Shown here: piece by piece, positions 1 through 6,594 of the stretch
Position numbering within the stretch: position 1 is the first letter of the stretch
How the letters are laid out: each line of letters opens with the position of its first letter
Origin: Thermoplasmatota archaeon
GTDB taxonomy: Bacteria > Pseudomonadota > Gammaproteobacteria > Burkholderiales > Thiobacillaceae
NCBI GenBank assembly: GCA_023475455.1
Contig: JAMCVR010000111.1
Location: 1-12,825, forward strand
Length of the DNA: 12,825 nucleotides
Reading direction: 5' to 3'
Notes under the pieces: model-generated
Databases searched by the model: none
Told to the model about the DNA's origin: nothing
Seen by the model: the letters and a program-made list of their open reading frames with translations, nothing else
Translations under genes and position numbers: made by a program

Positions 1-638
1 TCCTCGCGGATCGCCACCCAGGCGCGCCCGATGCGCGAATTTTCCAGCCGCATCGAAATGAAAATCACCGCCAGCGTCAGCACCAAAAACAGATAATAGG
101 TGAGATGCGCGCCGGTGAAGGTGTAGCCGAAGAGCTCATACGGCTGGCTCAGGCTGACGCTGCCGAGGCGCACCGGGTCGATCAGGTTGATGCCCTGGGG
201 GCCGTTGGTGAGGTTGACCGGCGCATTCAGGTTGTTCAGGAAAATGCGGATGATTTCGCCGAAGCCGAGCGTGACGATGGCGAGGTAGTCGCCGCGCAAC
301 CGCAGGGTGGGCGTGCCCAGCAACACGCCGAACAGCCCGGCCAGCGCCGCGCCCAGCGGCAGGATCGCCCAGAACGGCAGGTGCAGGCCGAAGTGCGGAC
401 TGGCGAGCCAGGCGTAGACGTAGGCCCCCAGCGCGTAAAACGCGACGTAGCCGAGATCGAGCAGGCCGGCATAGCCGACGACGATGTTCAGCCCCAGCGC
501 CAACATCACATACAGCAGCGCCAGGTCGAGCAGCCGCACCCACGAGCGCCCCAGCCCGGCGTCGACCAGAGACGGCAGCAGCGCCAGCCCCAGCGCCAGC
601 AGGGAAAAGACGAGCCAGCGCGGCTGTGTCCCGTTCAA
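1..638 (-). CDS. livM: Branched-chain amino acid ABC transporter permease LivM (3' end outside window)
   Basis: Inner-membrane permease that pairs with LivH to pass leucine, isoleucine, valine or related substrates delivered by the periplasmic binding protein. The visible 212 codons are mostly hydrophobic helices and include family-typical stretches such as LALGLNIVVGYAGLLDLGYVAFYALGAY (in part), RLRGDYLAIVTLGFGEI, NLTNGPQGI and, near the left edge, RLENSRIGRAWVAIRE, the loop that contacts the ATPase. No ATG lies near the 5' end. The likely start is a TTG at 636-638, one base past the livH stop at 640-642, which suggests translational coupling. Here the gene follows a duplicated livH fragment rather than intact livH, because of the 674-bp tandem duplication. 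Its first 26 codons occur a second time at 1235-1312. LivG and LivF ATPases would be expected beyond the left edge but cannot be seen. The family assignment is firm; the start codon is moderately sure. Confidence 0.9.
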   Translation of the reverse strand, partial: MNGTQPRWLVFSLLALGLALLPSLVDAGLGRSWVRLLDLALLYVMLALGLNIVVGYAGLLDLGYVAFYALGAYVYAWLASPHFGLHLPFWAILPLGAALAGLFGVLLGTPTLRLRGDYLAIVTLGFGEIIRIFLNNLNAPVNLTNGPQGINLIDPVRLGSVSLSQPYELFGYTFTGAHLTYYLFLVLTLAVIFISMRLENSRIGRAWVAIRE

Positions 639-1233
639 CCTAGGCACGCTCGGCAACGCGCGCTCCCAGGAGGCCCGACGGGCGGAACACCAGCACCGCG
701 ATCAGCACGAAGAACGCGAACACGTCCTGGTAATGGCTGCCGAGGAAGCCGCCGGTCAGGTCGCCGATATAGCCCGCGCCGAACGACTCGATCAGCCCCA
801 GCAGCAGGCCGCCCAGCATCGCGCCGCCCAGGTTGCCGATGCCGCCCAGCACCGCCGCCGAGAAGGCCTTGAGGCCGAGCAGGAAGCCCATGTAGTAGTG
901 CGCCAGGCCGTAATACGCGCTGACCATGACCCCGGCCACCGCCGCCAGCGCCGAACCGATCAGGAAGGTCGACGCGATCACCCGGTTCACGTCCACCCCC
1001 ATCAGGCTCGCCACCTGTCGCGATTGCGCGGTGGCGCGCATGGCGCGGCCGAGCCGGGTTTTCTGCACCACCAGGATCAGCATCGACATGATGCTCATGG
1101 TCAGCAGCAGGATGGCGATCTGCACATCGGTGATGTGCGCGCCGAGCACTTCATGCCGCCCCTGCGGCAATATGGCGGGAAAGGGGATGTACTGCTTGCC
1201 CCAGATCAGCATGGCGACGTTCTGCAGGATGAT
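560..1233. repeat. Tandem direct repeat, 674 bp, copy 1
   Basis: Every position I compared in 560-1235 equals the position 674 bases to the right. Identity breaks at 559 (g against t at 1233) and after 1235 (t at 1236 against a at 1910). The unit starts inside livM and ends inside livH. A two-base CG is shared at the unit edges (560-561, 1234-1235, 1908-1909), the mark of a microhomology joint. Confidence 0.93.
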
Positions 1234-1235
1234 CG
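640..1235 (-). pseudogene. Duplicated 3' fragment of livH
   Basis: This is a second, identical copy of the last two thirds of livH, from about residue 113 to the stop, produced by the 674-bp tandem duplication. It lacks the N-terminal helices with the NFAHGE motif and has no start of its own at the joint. An internal ATG at 1210-1212 opens 190 codons (MLIWGKQYIPF onward), but no convincing ribosome-binding site precedes it. A LivH without its first helices would be unlikely to form a working permease. The fragment separates intact livH from intact livM, so a transcript through the operon must cross it. Its intact parent is at 1314-2243. Confidence 0.85.
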
Positions 1236-1312
1236 TCGACCAGAGACGGCAGCAGCGCCAGCCCCAGCGCCAGCAGGGAAAAGACGAGCCAGCGCGGCTG
1301 TGTCCCGTTCAA
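1151..1312 (-). pseudogene. Duplicated 5' stub of livM ending out of frame
   Basis: The copy of livM directly behind intact livH keeps only the TTG start and the first 26 codons (NGTQPRWLVFSLLALGLALL and so on). At the duplication joint (1234-1235) it runs out of frame into livH sequence and stops at a TGA at 1151-1153, giving a 53-codon product. The predicted product is one hydrophobic helix with an unrelated tail and is probably non-functional. The complete livM begins at 638. Confidence 0.75.
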
Positions 1313-1907
1313 CCTAGGCACGCTCGGCAACGCGCGCTCCCAGGAGGCCCGACGGGCGGAACACCAGCACCGCGATCAGCACGAAGAACGCGAACACGTC
1401 CTGGTAATGGCTGCCGAGGAAGCCGCCGGTCAGGTCGCCGATATAGCCCGCGCCGAACGACTCGATCAGCCCCAGCAGCAGGCCGCCCAGCATCGCGCCG
1501 CCCAGGTTGCCGATGCCGCCCAGCACCGCCGCCGAGAAGGCCTTGAGGCCGAGCAGGAAGCCCATGTAGTAGTGCGCCAGGCCGTAATACGCGCTGACCA
1601 TGACCCCGGCCACCGCCGCCAGCGCCGAACCGATCAGGAAGGTCGACGCGATCACCCGGTTCACGTCCACCCCCATCAGGCTCGCCACCTGTCGCGATTG
1701 CGCGGTGGCGCGCATGGCGCGGCCGAGCCGGGTTTTCTGCACCACCAGGATCAGCATCGACATGATGCTCATGGTCAGCAGCAGGATGGCGATCTGCACA
1801 TCGGTGATGTGCGCGCCGAGCACTTCATGCCGCCCCTGCGGCAATATGGCGGGAAAGGGGATGTACTGCTTGCCCCAGATCAGCATGGCGACGTTCTGCA
1901 GGATGAT
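1234..1907. repeat. Tandem direct repeat, 674 bp, copy 2
   Basis: Second copy of the 674-bp unit, directly abutting copy 1 with no spacer. No mismatch was found by eye, and the encoded livH C-termini are identical over 190 residues. The absence of divergence means the event is very recent or is an assembly fault. Confidence 0.93.
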
Positions 1908-2243
1908 CGACACGCCGATCGCCGTGATGAGCGGCGCCAGGCGCGGCGCGCGACGCAGCGGACGGTAGGCGACGCGCTCGATCAGCAGGCCCAGCGCCAT
2001 GCACACCGGAATCGCCACTGCCAGCCCCGCCCCCAGCATCAGCACGCCCGGCAGGCCGGGCGCCGCCAGCGCGAGCGCGCCGATCACCGCCAGAGCCGCC
2101 ATCGCCCCCATCATGGTGATTTCGCCGTGGGCGAAATTGATGAGTTCGAGGATGCCGTACACCATGGTGTAGCCCAGCGCCACCAGCGCGTAGACGCTGC
2201 CCAGCACCAAGCCGTTGATGAGTTGCTGCAGGAGGATGTCCAT
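1314..2243 (-). CDS. livH: Branched-chain amino acid ABC transporter permease LivH
   Basis: Inner-membrane permease of 309 residues, normal for the family. The N-terminus MDILLQQLINGLVLGSVYAL, followed by ALGYTMVYGILELINFAHGE, is characteristic of LivH. The loop TRLGRAMRATAQSRQVASLMGV near residue 190 matches the cytoplasmic ATPase-contact loop. Several hydrophobic helices run to the C-terminal FRPSGLLG. It would form a heterodimer with LivM in a complex with LivG and LivF. The ATG at 2241-2243 lies only three bases past the stop of the upstream ParE-like toxin gene, and the bases ahead of it (GAAATAACTA) show no good Shine-Dalgarno site, so it may depend on coupling to the toxin gene. Codons from about 113 onward are inside the tandem duplication. 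Family assignment is firm. Confidence 0.95.
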   Translation of the reverse strand: MDILLQQLINGLVLGSVYALVALGYTMVYGILELINFAHGEITMMGAMAALAVIGALALAAPGLPGVLMLGAGLAVAIPVCMALGLLIERVAYRPLRRAPRLAPLITAIGVSIILQNVAMLIWGKQYIPFPAILPQGRHEVLGAHITDVQIAILLLTMSIMSMLILVVQKTRLGRAMRATAQSRQVASLMGVDVNRVIASTFLIGSALAAVAGVMVSAYYGLAHYYMGFLLGLKAFSAAVLGGIGNLGGAMLGGLLLGLIESFGAGYIGDLTGGFLGSHYQDVFAFFVLIAVLVFRPSGLLGARVAERA

Positions 2244-2246
2244 TAG

Positions 2247-2549
2247 TTATTTCGAGTAGCCCACCTCGCGCTGCCCGCGCAGCGCGAGGACGAAGACTGT
2301 ATCGATTTCAGCGATATAACGATACAAGGCAACATAGCCACGCGCGTGGCGGCCGATGATCAGTTCCCGCTTGTCGTCATTAAGTGCATTAACCGGTCTT
2401 CCGATCAGTGGGTTGTGTTCAAGTACGGCTATCGCCTGAATGATCTCCTGGAGCCGCAACGAAATATTCGGCACATCAAATTGGGCAAGGTGGTCGAAAA
2501 TGCGTTCGAAATCTTCCCCGACCTCGGGTGCCAATTCAACCCTCGACAT
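2247..2549 (-). CDS. ParE/RelE-superfamily toxin of a toxin-antitoxin pair
   Basis: A small protein of 100 residues with the usual layout of ParE/RelE-fold toxins: an N-terminal amphipathic helix pair (ELAPEVGEDFERIFDHLAQF), a linker with HNPLIGRPV at 46-53, then C-terminal strands containing RELIIGRHARGYVALYRYI and a final VLALRGQRE. ParE members poison DNA gyrase and RelE members cleave mRNA on ribosomes; the sequence alone does not decide, but the RHH-type partner and missing RelE catalytic pattern favour ParE. The ATG at 2547-2549 follows the antitoxin stop by two bases, so the two are co-translated. The stop is three bases ahead of livH, so the module is embedded in the liv operon. The DNA is more AT-rich than its neighbours, which suggests acquisition. 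Confidence 0.85.
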   Translation of the reverse strand: MSRVELAPEVGEDFERIFDHLAQFDVPNISLRLQEIIQAIAVLEHNPLIGRPVNALNDDKRELIIGRHARGYVALYRYIAEIDTVFVLALRGQREVGYSK

Positions 2550-2551
2550 CC

Positions 2552-2836
2552 TCAGCGGACAAGCTTTCTGGTAACCGGTCGAGTCGCGGTCTTGCCCGCA
2601 AGACGGGCTTCGAGATAGCGGCGCATTTCATCCCAGGGGATCGTCTTCCCGGTGGCGAGGAGTTGCGCATAACGCGTGTCCGCAAGTTGATTGAAGCCAC
2701 CTTGCCGCTCAGCTTGATCCGCCTTCTCCGCGATGGCTTCGAGGATGAAATTATGCGAAGTCGTGCCCGCGTGTTTCGCGGCAACAGTCACGCGGGCTTT
2801 CAGGTCTTCCGGCAAACGGATAGTGGTTGTAGACAT
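2552..2836 (-). CDS. Ribbon-helix-helix antitoxin (CopG/ParD-like)
   Basis: A 94-residue protein that begins with a classic ribbon-helix-helix DNA-binding domain: strand TTTIRLP (3-9), helix DLKARVTVAAKHAG, then TTSHNFILEAIAEKADQ. The C-terminal half (about 45-94) is charged and would wrap the toxin. It should neutralise the ParE-like product of the next gene and repress its own promoter. I chose the ATG at 2834-2836 because AGGAG precedes it by five bases. A longer frame starting at 2872 would run into the operator palindrome and is unlikely. It is the first gene of the pair and overlaps nothing; the toxin starts two bases after its stop. Confidence 0.87.
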   Translation of the reverse strand: MSTTTIRLPEDLKARVTVAAKHAGTTSHNFILEAIAEKADQAERQGGFNQLADTRYAQLLATGKTIPWDEMRRYLEARLAGKTATRPVTRKLVR

Positions 2837-2854
2837 GGGGGCTCCTGTATCAAA

Positions 2855-2883
2855 GTGCTTAATGTAGCACACAAGTGCTACAT
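2855..2883. promoter_or_regulatory. Probable autoregulatory operator of the toxin-antitoxin pair
   Basis: A perfect 9-bp inverted repeat, ATGTAGCAC (2862-2870) and GTGCTACAT (2875-2883) with a four-base spacer, lies 26 bases ahead of the antitoxin ATG. A further GTGCT half-site sits at 2855-2859, so three AGCAC/GTGCT half-sites follow each other with 6- and 4-base gaps. RHH antitoxins usually bind short repeated half-sites over their own promoter, so this is the expected site. Binding itself is inferred. Confidence 0.65.
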
Positions 2884-2908
2884 GCGTGCAGGCTAAAGCG
2901 CTTACTGG

Positions 2909-3192
2909 CTATGGCCCAATGAAGTAGCGAAGCGCTTCTATACGTTGTCTCGTATGCTTTTCCATGCAGTCAAAGTACGCCACGTTTCGGATACTTCCAC
3001 CAAGTAGTTCTCGTAAACCGCATCGCAATCCGCGTCACGGAACGCTAGCCGGGCTCGCTGCGATTTCACCAGAGATGCTTTCATTTTTGAAACGTCATCA
3101 CCAGCCCTGCCAAGCGCCCGAAGATCTTTGAGTACCTGCTGGTATTCGATGTTCGGTTCTCTATCCGCTTCGTCGAACTTAACTTGCTGTAT
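2909..3192 (-). pseudogene. Broken LprI/DUF1311-family gene
   Basis: Minus-strand reading from 3192 gives IQQVKFDEADREPNIEYQQV, LKDLRALGRAGDD and then VKSQRARLAFRDADCDAVYENY. This closely resembles the LprI N-terminal (DUF1311) domain, with the typical QRAWLAFRDAxC core. Near 3003-3004 the frame breaks. One missing base restores the family's C-terminal pattern, GGSIRNVAYFDCMEKHTRQR then IEALRYFIGP, with a stop at 2909-2911. An in-frame TGA at 3193-3195 and the absence of the usual signal peptide and first cysteine region show that the 5' end is lost. Family members are secreted or periplasmic, some acting as lysozyme inhibitors. It is an AT-richer relic between livK and the toxin-antitoxin pair. 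No intact gene lies in 2837-3258. Confidence 0.7.
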
Positions 3193-3258
3193 TCATTAAA
3201 TGCGGCCGGGGCAAAGAAAGGTTTTGGCTTTCCGCTGCTCGCCGACACCACAGTCTGG

Positions 3259-4417
3259 CTATTTCACCCCGCTCATCACCGTTTCCAGCGTCACCCACTT
3301 GCCATCCTTCACCTGATACAGCGTGACCGCACCGCCGGTGATATCGCCCTTGGCGTCGAAACGGATCCGTCCGGTCACACCCTGATAGTCGGTATTGGGC
3401 AGTTCGGCCAGATACCTGGCGGGATCGCTGGAGTCGGCGCGCTTCATGGCGTCGACCAGCACATGCATGGCGTCGTAGGCGTAGGGGGAATAGTTCTGGA
3501 TCTTGCCGTATTTGGCTTCGAACTTGGCCTTGAACGCGCTGCCGCCCGGCATCGCGTCGAGCGGCAGACCGGGGTTGGATGCCAGCGCGCCCTCGGCGTC
3601 GGCGCCGGCCAGCTCGATGAACTTGGGCGTCTGCGCGCCGTCGCCGCCCATGAACTTCGCCGTCAACCCGAGTTGCTTCATCTGCTTGACCATGGGCGCG
3701 GCCTGCGGATCCATGCCGCCGAAGAACACCAGGTCGGGCGACTTGCCCTTGATCGAGGTGAGGATCGCCATGAAGTCGGTCGCGCGGTCGGACGTGTATT
3801 CGCGCGCCACCACTTCGCCCCCCGCCGCCTTGGCCGCCTTTTCCACTTCGTCGGCCAATCCCTGCCCATAGGCGGTGCGGTCGTCGATGATGGCGATTTT
3901 TTTTCGCGCCCAGCCTGGTCACCGCGAAGTGCCCCAGCACAGCGCCCTGCTGCGCGTCGTTGGTCATCACGCGATAGGCCGTCTTGTAGCCGGATGCCGT
4001 GTAGGCCACCGCAGTGGCCGAGGGTGAAATCTGCGGAATGCCGTTGTCGGAATAAATCTTGGAGGCCGGGATCGTGGCGCCCGAATTGAGATGACCGATG
4101 ACGCCCACCACGCCTTCGTCCACCAGTTTTTGCGCCACCGTGGTGGCGGTTTTGGGGTCGGCCGCGTCGTCTTCGCTTTTCAGTTCGAGCACGACTTTCC
4201 TGCCGCCCAGCGTGAGCCCGGCGGCGTTGATTTCATCCAGCGCCAGTCGGGCACCGTTCTCATTGTCCTTGCCCAGGTGCGCCTGCGGACCGGTGAGCGG
4301 GGAGGCCTGGCCGATCAATACCACCTGATTGTCACCATTCTGCCGCGGCTTGTCGCCGCACCCCGCAACCAGCGCCGCTACGGCTACTGCCACCCAACGT
4401 AGAGTGTGACCCCTCAT
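3259..4417 (-). pseudogene. LivK-like branched-chain amino acid binding lipoprotein, frameshifted
   Basis: Periplasmic substrate-binding protein of the Leu/Ile/Val-binding family (PBP type 1 fold) that would feed LivHM. The ATG at 4415-4417 has GGGGA eight bases upstream and starts a lipoprotein signal, MRGHTLRWVAVAVAALVAGC, with lipobox Cys20. Mature sequence then follows the family: VVLIGQASPLTGPQAHLGKD, ENGARLALDEINAAGL, GVIGHLNSGATIPASKIY. At about residue 171 an A8 run (coding strand; T8 at 3897-3904) shifts the frame. With seven As it would read LGAKKIAIIDDRTAYGQGLA and continue as ADEVEKAAKAAGGEVVARE to the TAG at 3259-3261, for about 385 residues in all, a normal length. As written, the first frame stays open to 3179 with an unrelated Arg-rich tail. 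The shift may be a true mutation, a slippage site or a sequencing error. The LivK-like family is sure; the functional state is not. Confidence 0.85.
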
Positions 4418-4476
4418 CCCGGTCTTCCCCGCAATCAAACTGAAACACGGAATTTATACCATAAAGCCCGCCGTGC

Positions 4477-4496
4477 CCGGCTTTCCCGGAAGCCGG
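4477..4496. other. Short hairpin next to the terminator
   Basis: Perfect 7-bp inverted repeat, CCGGCTT (4477-4483) and AAGCCGG (4490-4496), with a six-base loop. It directly adjoins the larger stem at 4497-4534 and lies between the cytochrome gene's 3' end and the livK 5' region. It could add to termination or be a degenerate REP-like unit. Confidence 0.5.
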
Positions 4497-4534
4497 AAAA
4501 CACAAGGCCAACGCGAACGTCGGCCTTGTGTTTT
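4497..4534 (-). terminator. Rho-independent terminator after the cytochrome c gene
   Basis: A perfect 13-bp stem, AAAACACAAGGCC (4497-4509) with GGCCTTGTGTTTT (4522-4534), encloses a 12-base loop. On the minus strand the stem ends in a T run about 20 bases past the cytochrome stop at 4554. The other strand also ends in T6 (4531-4536), so it could work both ways. It separates the cytochrome unit from the liv locus. Confidence 0.82.
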
Positions 4535-4553
4535 TTCAAGACGCCGTGTCAGA

Positions 4554-4865
4554 TCACTTCAGGCTCAGCACCCAGTCGATGATCTTGCTGGCATCTTCCG
4601 GCTTGACGTTCGGATTCGGCGGCATGGGAATCTGGCCCCACACGCCCTTGCCGCCGGTTTTCACCTTCTCGACCAGCCTGTCGTGCGCGGTCTTGTCGCC
4701 GGCATATTTCTTGGCCACCTCCTTGAAGGCGGGGCCGACGATTTTCTTGTCGACGCCGTGACAGGACATGCAGGCGTTCTTCTGGGCCAGCGTCTGGTCG
4801 GCAGACGCCGCGCCGGACAGCGCCAGCAGCGCAGCGGAAGCCGCGGCCATCATCAATTTCTTCAT
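4554..4865 (-). CDS. Periplasmic cytochrome c551/c552 (class I, monohaem)
   Basis: Small soluble electron carrier of the periplasm. The 103-residue precursor has a signal peptide (1-22, cleavage after SGAASA), giving a mature 81 residues, the standard size for c551/c552. The haem site is CMSCH (Cys32, Cys35, His36), and the axial methionine is Met81 in IPMPPNPN, the usual motif of this group. It ends in the C-terminal helix ASKIIDWVLSL. Such proteins donate electrons to nitrite reductase, cbb3 or aa3 oxidases, or peroxidases; nothing nearby identifies the partner. The ATG at 4863-4865 has GGAGAT about seven bases upstream. This is the complete copy; codons 1-88 and the upstream region lie inside the 997-bp duplication and recur at 5598-5862. 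A terminator follows at 4497-4534. Confidence 0.93.
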   Translation of the reverse strand: MKKLMMAAASAALLALSGAASADQTLAQKNACMSCHGVDKKIVGPAFKEVAKKYAGDKTAHDRLVEKVKTGGKGVWGQIPMPPNPNVKPEDASKIIDWVLSLK

Positions 4866-5597
4866 CGCAAATCTCCATGGGGGTCGGGTTGATCGAGCAT
4901 TTCTAACCGCTTGCAATAGTAAGGGAAAATCCCGCACGCGCAATACAAGCGCCTGGTTTTTTGCTACCAATCCCCGTAGCATTTTGTTGTTCGCGCCTAT
5001 TCGCGCTCGACCAGTTCACGGTAGGCATGCCAGCTGGCGTGCCCGAGCCAGGGGAAGATCACCGCCATGGCGATGAAATCGGTCGCCATGCCGACCGCGA
5101 TCAAACCGGCTATCAGCGCTCCCCACAGCAGCATCACCGGAAAGTTGAGGCGGGTCGCCATGAAGCTGGTGACCAGCGCGGTGGCGAAATCGACTTTGCG
5201 GTGCAGCAGCATTGGCAGCGACACCACCGACAGGCTGAACACCATCAGCGCCAGCAGGCCGCCGAAGGCCAGGTAGGCCAGCACGAAATCGGTGTGCTGC
5301 CGTACCGCGCTCAGCGTCAGCAGATCGGGGAGGCCGCCGATGCCCGAGCCGCTGAGGAAAAGCCCGACCAGAATGGCCGAGATGCGCTCCCACACCGTCA
5401 GCACGAACACCAGCATCAGCGCGAACAGCCCCAGCGAGGCGGGATTGGCGCGCCACGACAGCAGGGGAACGAACAGGTTGGGCAGCTTGTGATGGTGCTC
5501 AAGGCGATGGCTCACGCAATAGAACACGGTCGCCAGCAGCGGCGCGACGAACAGGAAGCCGGAGGTCAGCGCCATCGCCAGGTGCGGCCGGTTCCCC
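4601..5597. repeat. Tandem direct repeat, 997 bp, copy 1
   Basis: Every position compared in 4601-5599 matches the one 997 bases to the right. Identity fails at 4600 (g against c at 5597) and after 5599 (t at 5600 against g at 6597). The unit runs from within the cytochrome c gene to within the DUF2189 gene. A two-base GC recurs at the unit edges (4601-4602, 5598-5599, 6595-6596). Confidence 0.93.
4916..4943 (-). promoter_or_regulatory. Possible sigma70 promoter of the cytochrome c gene
   Basis: On the minus strand TTGCGC (4938-4943) and TACTAT (4916-4921) are 16 bases apart, about 50 bases ahead of the cytochrome ATG. The match to consensus is moderate and the spacing one short of ideal. 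The same motif occurs in the second repeat copy at 5913-5940. Confidence 0.4.
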
Positions 5598-5599
5598 GC
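4997..5599 (-). pseudogene. Truncated DUF2189 gene copy at the duplication joint
   Basis: Identical to codons 67-265 of the DUF2189 gene at 5994-6791, but without the N-terminal 66 codons or its own start. Upstream of the joint the frame continues into the truncated cytochrome copy in a non-cytochrome frame, opening a 292-codon chimera from an ATG at 5873-5875. That N-terminal part is Arg-rich and unlike any protein I know, so a stable product is unlikely. Any transcript would come from the duplicated cytochrome promoter. Confidence 0.8.
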
Positions 5600-5862
5600 T
5601 TGACGTTCGGATTCGGCGGCATGGGAATCTGGCCCCACACGCCCTTGCCGCCGGTTTTCACCTTCTCGACCAGCCTGTCGTGCGCGGTCTTGTCGCCGGC
5701 ATATTTCTTGGCCACCTCCTTGAAGGCGGGGCCGACGATTTTCTTGTCGACGCCGTGACAGGACATGCAGGCGTTCTTCTGGGCCAGCGTCTGGTCGGCA
5801 GACGCCGCGCCGGACAGCGCCAGCAGCGCAGCGGAAGCCGCGGCCATCATCAATTTCTTCAT
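5566..5862 (-). pseudogene. Truncated cytochrome c copy at the duplication joint
   Basis: Second copy of the cytochrome c551/c552 gene. It keeps the ribosome-binding site, signal peptide, CMSCH haem site and Met81. After codon 88 (PNPNVK) it crosses the joint at 5598-5599 and gains ten foreign residues (RGTGRTWRWR) before a stop at 5566. The C-terminal helix that packs against the N-terminal helix in this fold is lost, so a stable haem protein is doubtful, though the haem ligands remain. Confidence 0.8.
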
Positions 5863-6594
5863 CGCAAATCTCCATGGGGGTCGGGTTGATCGAGCATTTC
5901 TAACCGCTTGCAATAGTAAGGGAAAATCCCGCACGCGCAATACAAGCGCCTGGTTTTTTGCTACCAATCCCCGTAGCATTTTGTTGTTCGCGCCTATTCG
6001 CGCTCGACCAGTTCACGGTAGGCATGCCAGCTGGCGTGCCCGAGCCAGGGGAAGATCACCGCCATGGCGATGAAATCGGTCGCCATGCCGACCGCGATCA
6101 AACCGGCTATCAGCGCTCCCCACAGCAGCATCACCGGAAAGTTGAGGCGGGTCGCCATGAAGCTGGTGACCAGCGCGGTGGCGAAATCGACTTTGCGGTG
6201 CAGCAGCATTGGCAGCGACACCACCGACAGGCTGAACACCATCAGCGCCAGCAGGCCGCCGAAGGCCAGGTAGGCCAGCACGAAATCGGTGTGCTGCCGT
6301 ACCGCGCTCAGCGTCAGCAGATCGGGGAGGCCGCCGATGCCCGAGCCGCTGAGGAAAAGCCCGACCAGAATGGCCGAGATGCGCTCCCACACCGTCAGCA
6401 CGAACACCAGCATCAGCGCGAACAGCCCCAGCGAGGCGGGATTGGCGCGCCACGACAGCAGGGGAACGAACAGGTTGGGCAGCTTGTGATGGTGCTCAAG
6501 GCGATGGCTCACGCAATAGAACACGGTCGCCAGCAGCGGCGCGACGAACAGGAAGCCGGAGGTCAGCGCCATCGCCAGGTGCGGCCGGTTCCCC
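5598..6594. repeat. Tandem direct repeat, 997 bp, copy 2
   Basis: Directly abuts copy 1. No difference was seen by eye, and the ORFs inside the two copies translate identically (for example both versions of the DUF2189 C-terminal 199 residues). The outer gene ends are unaffected, so one whole cytochrome gene and one whole DUF2189 gene remain. Confidence 0.93.

Noticed and set aside
105..2246. Several plus-strand open frames across livM and livH (starting at 105, 484, 926, 1407 and 1600)
   Set aside because: They are Gln/Arg/His-rich mirror frames of the permease genes, and some simply repeat each other through the tandem duplication.
2255..2620. Plus-strand open frames over the toxin-antitoxin genes (for example 2346-2618)
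   Set aside because: The minus-strand pair has recognisable folds, tight two-base spacing and a ribosome-binding site; the plus-strand frames have none of these.
2896..2937. Two copies of the 8-bp palindrome AAGCGCTT as a terminator or operator
   Set aside because: They are 26 bases apart, sit at the end of a decayed gene, have no T run and no nearby promoter, so chance is a fair explanation.
3179..3858. The continued first frame of the LivK-like gene as a genuine alternative C-terminus
   Set aside because: The tail is Arg/Gly-rich and resembles nothing in the family, while the other frame encodes a well-conserved LivK C-terminal half to 3259.
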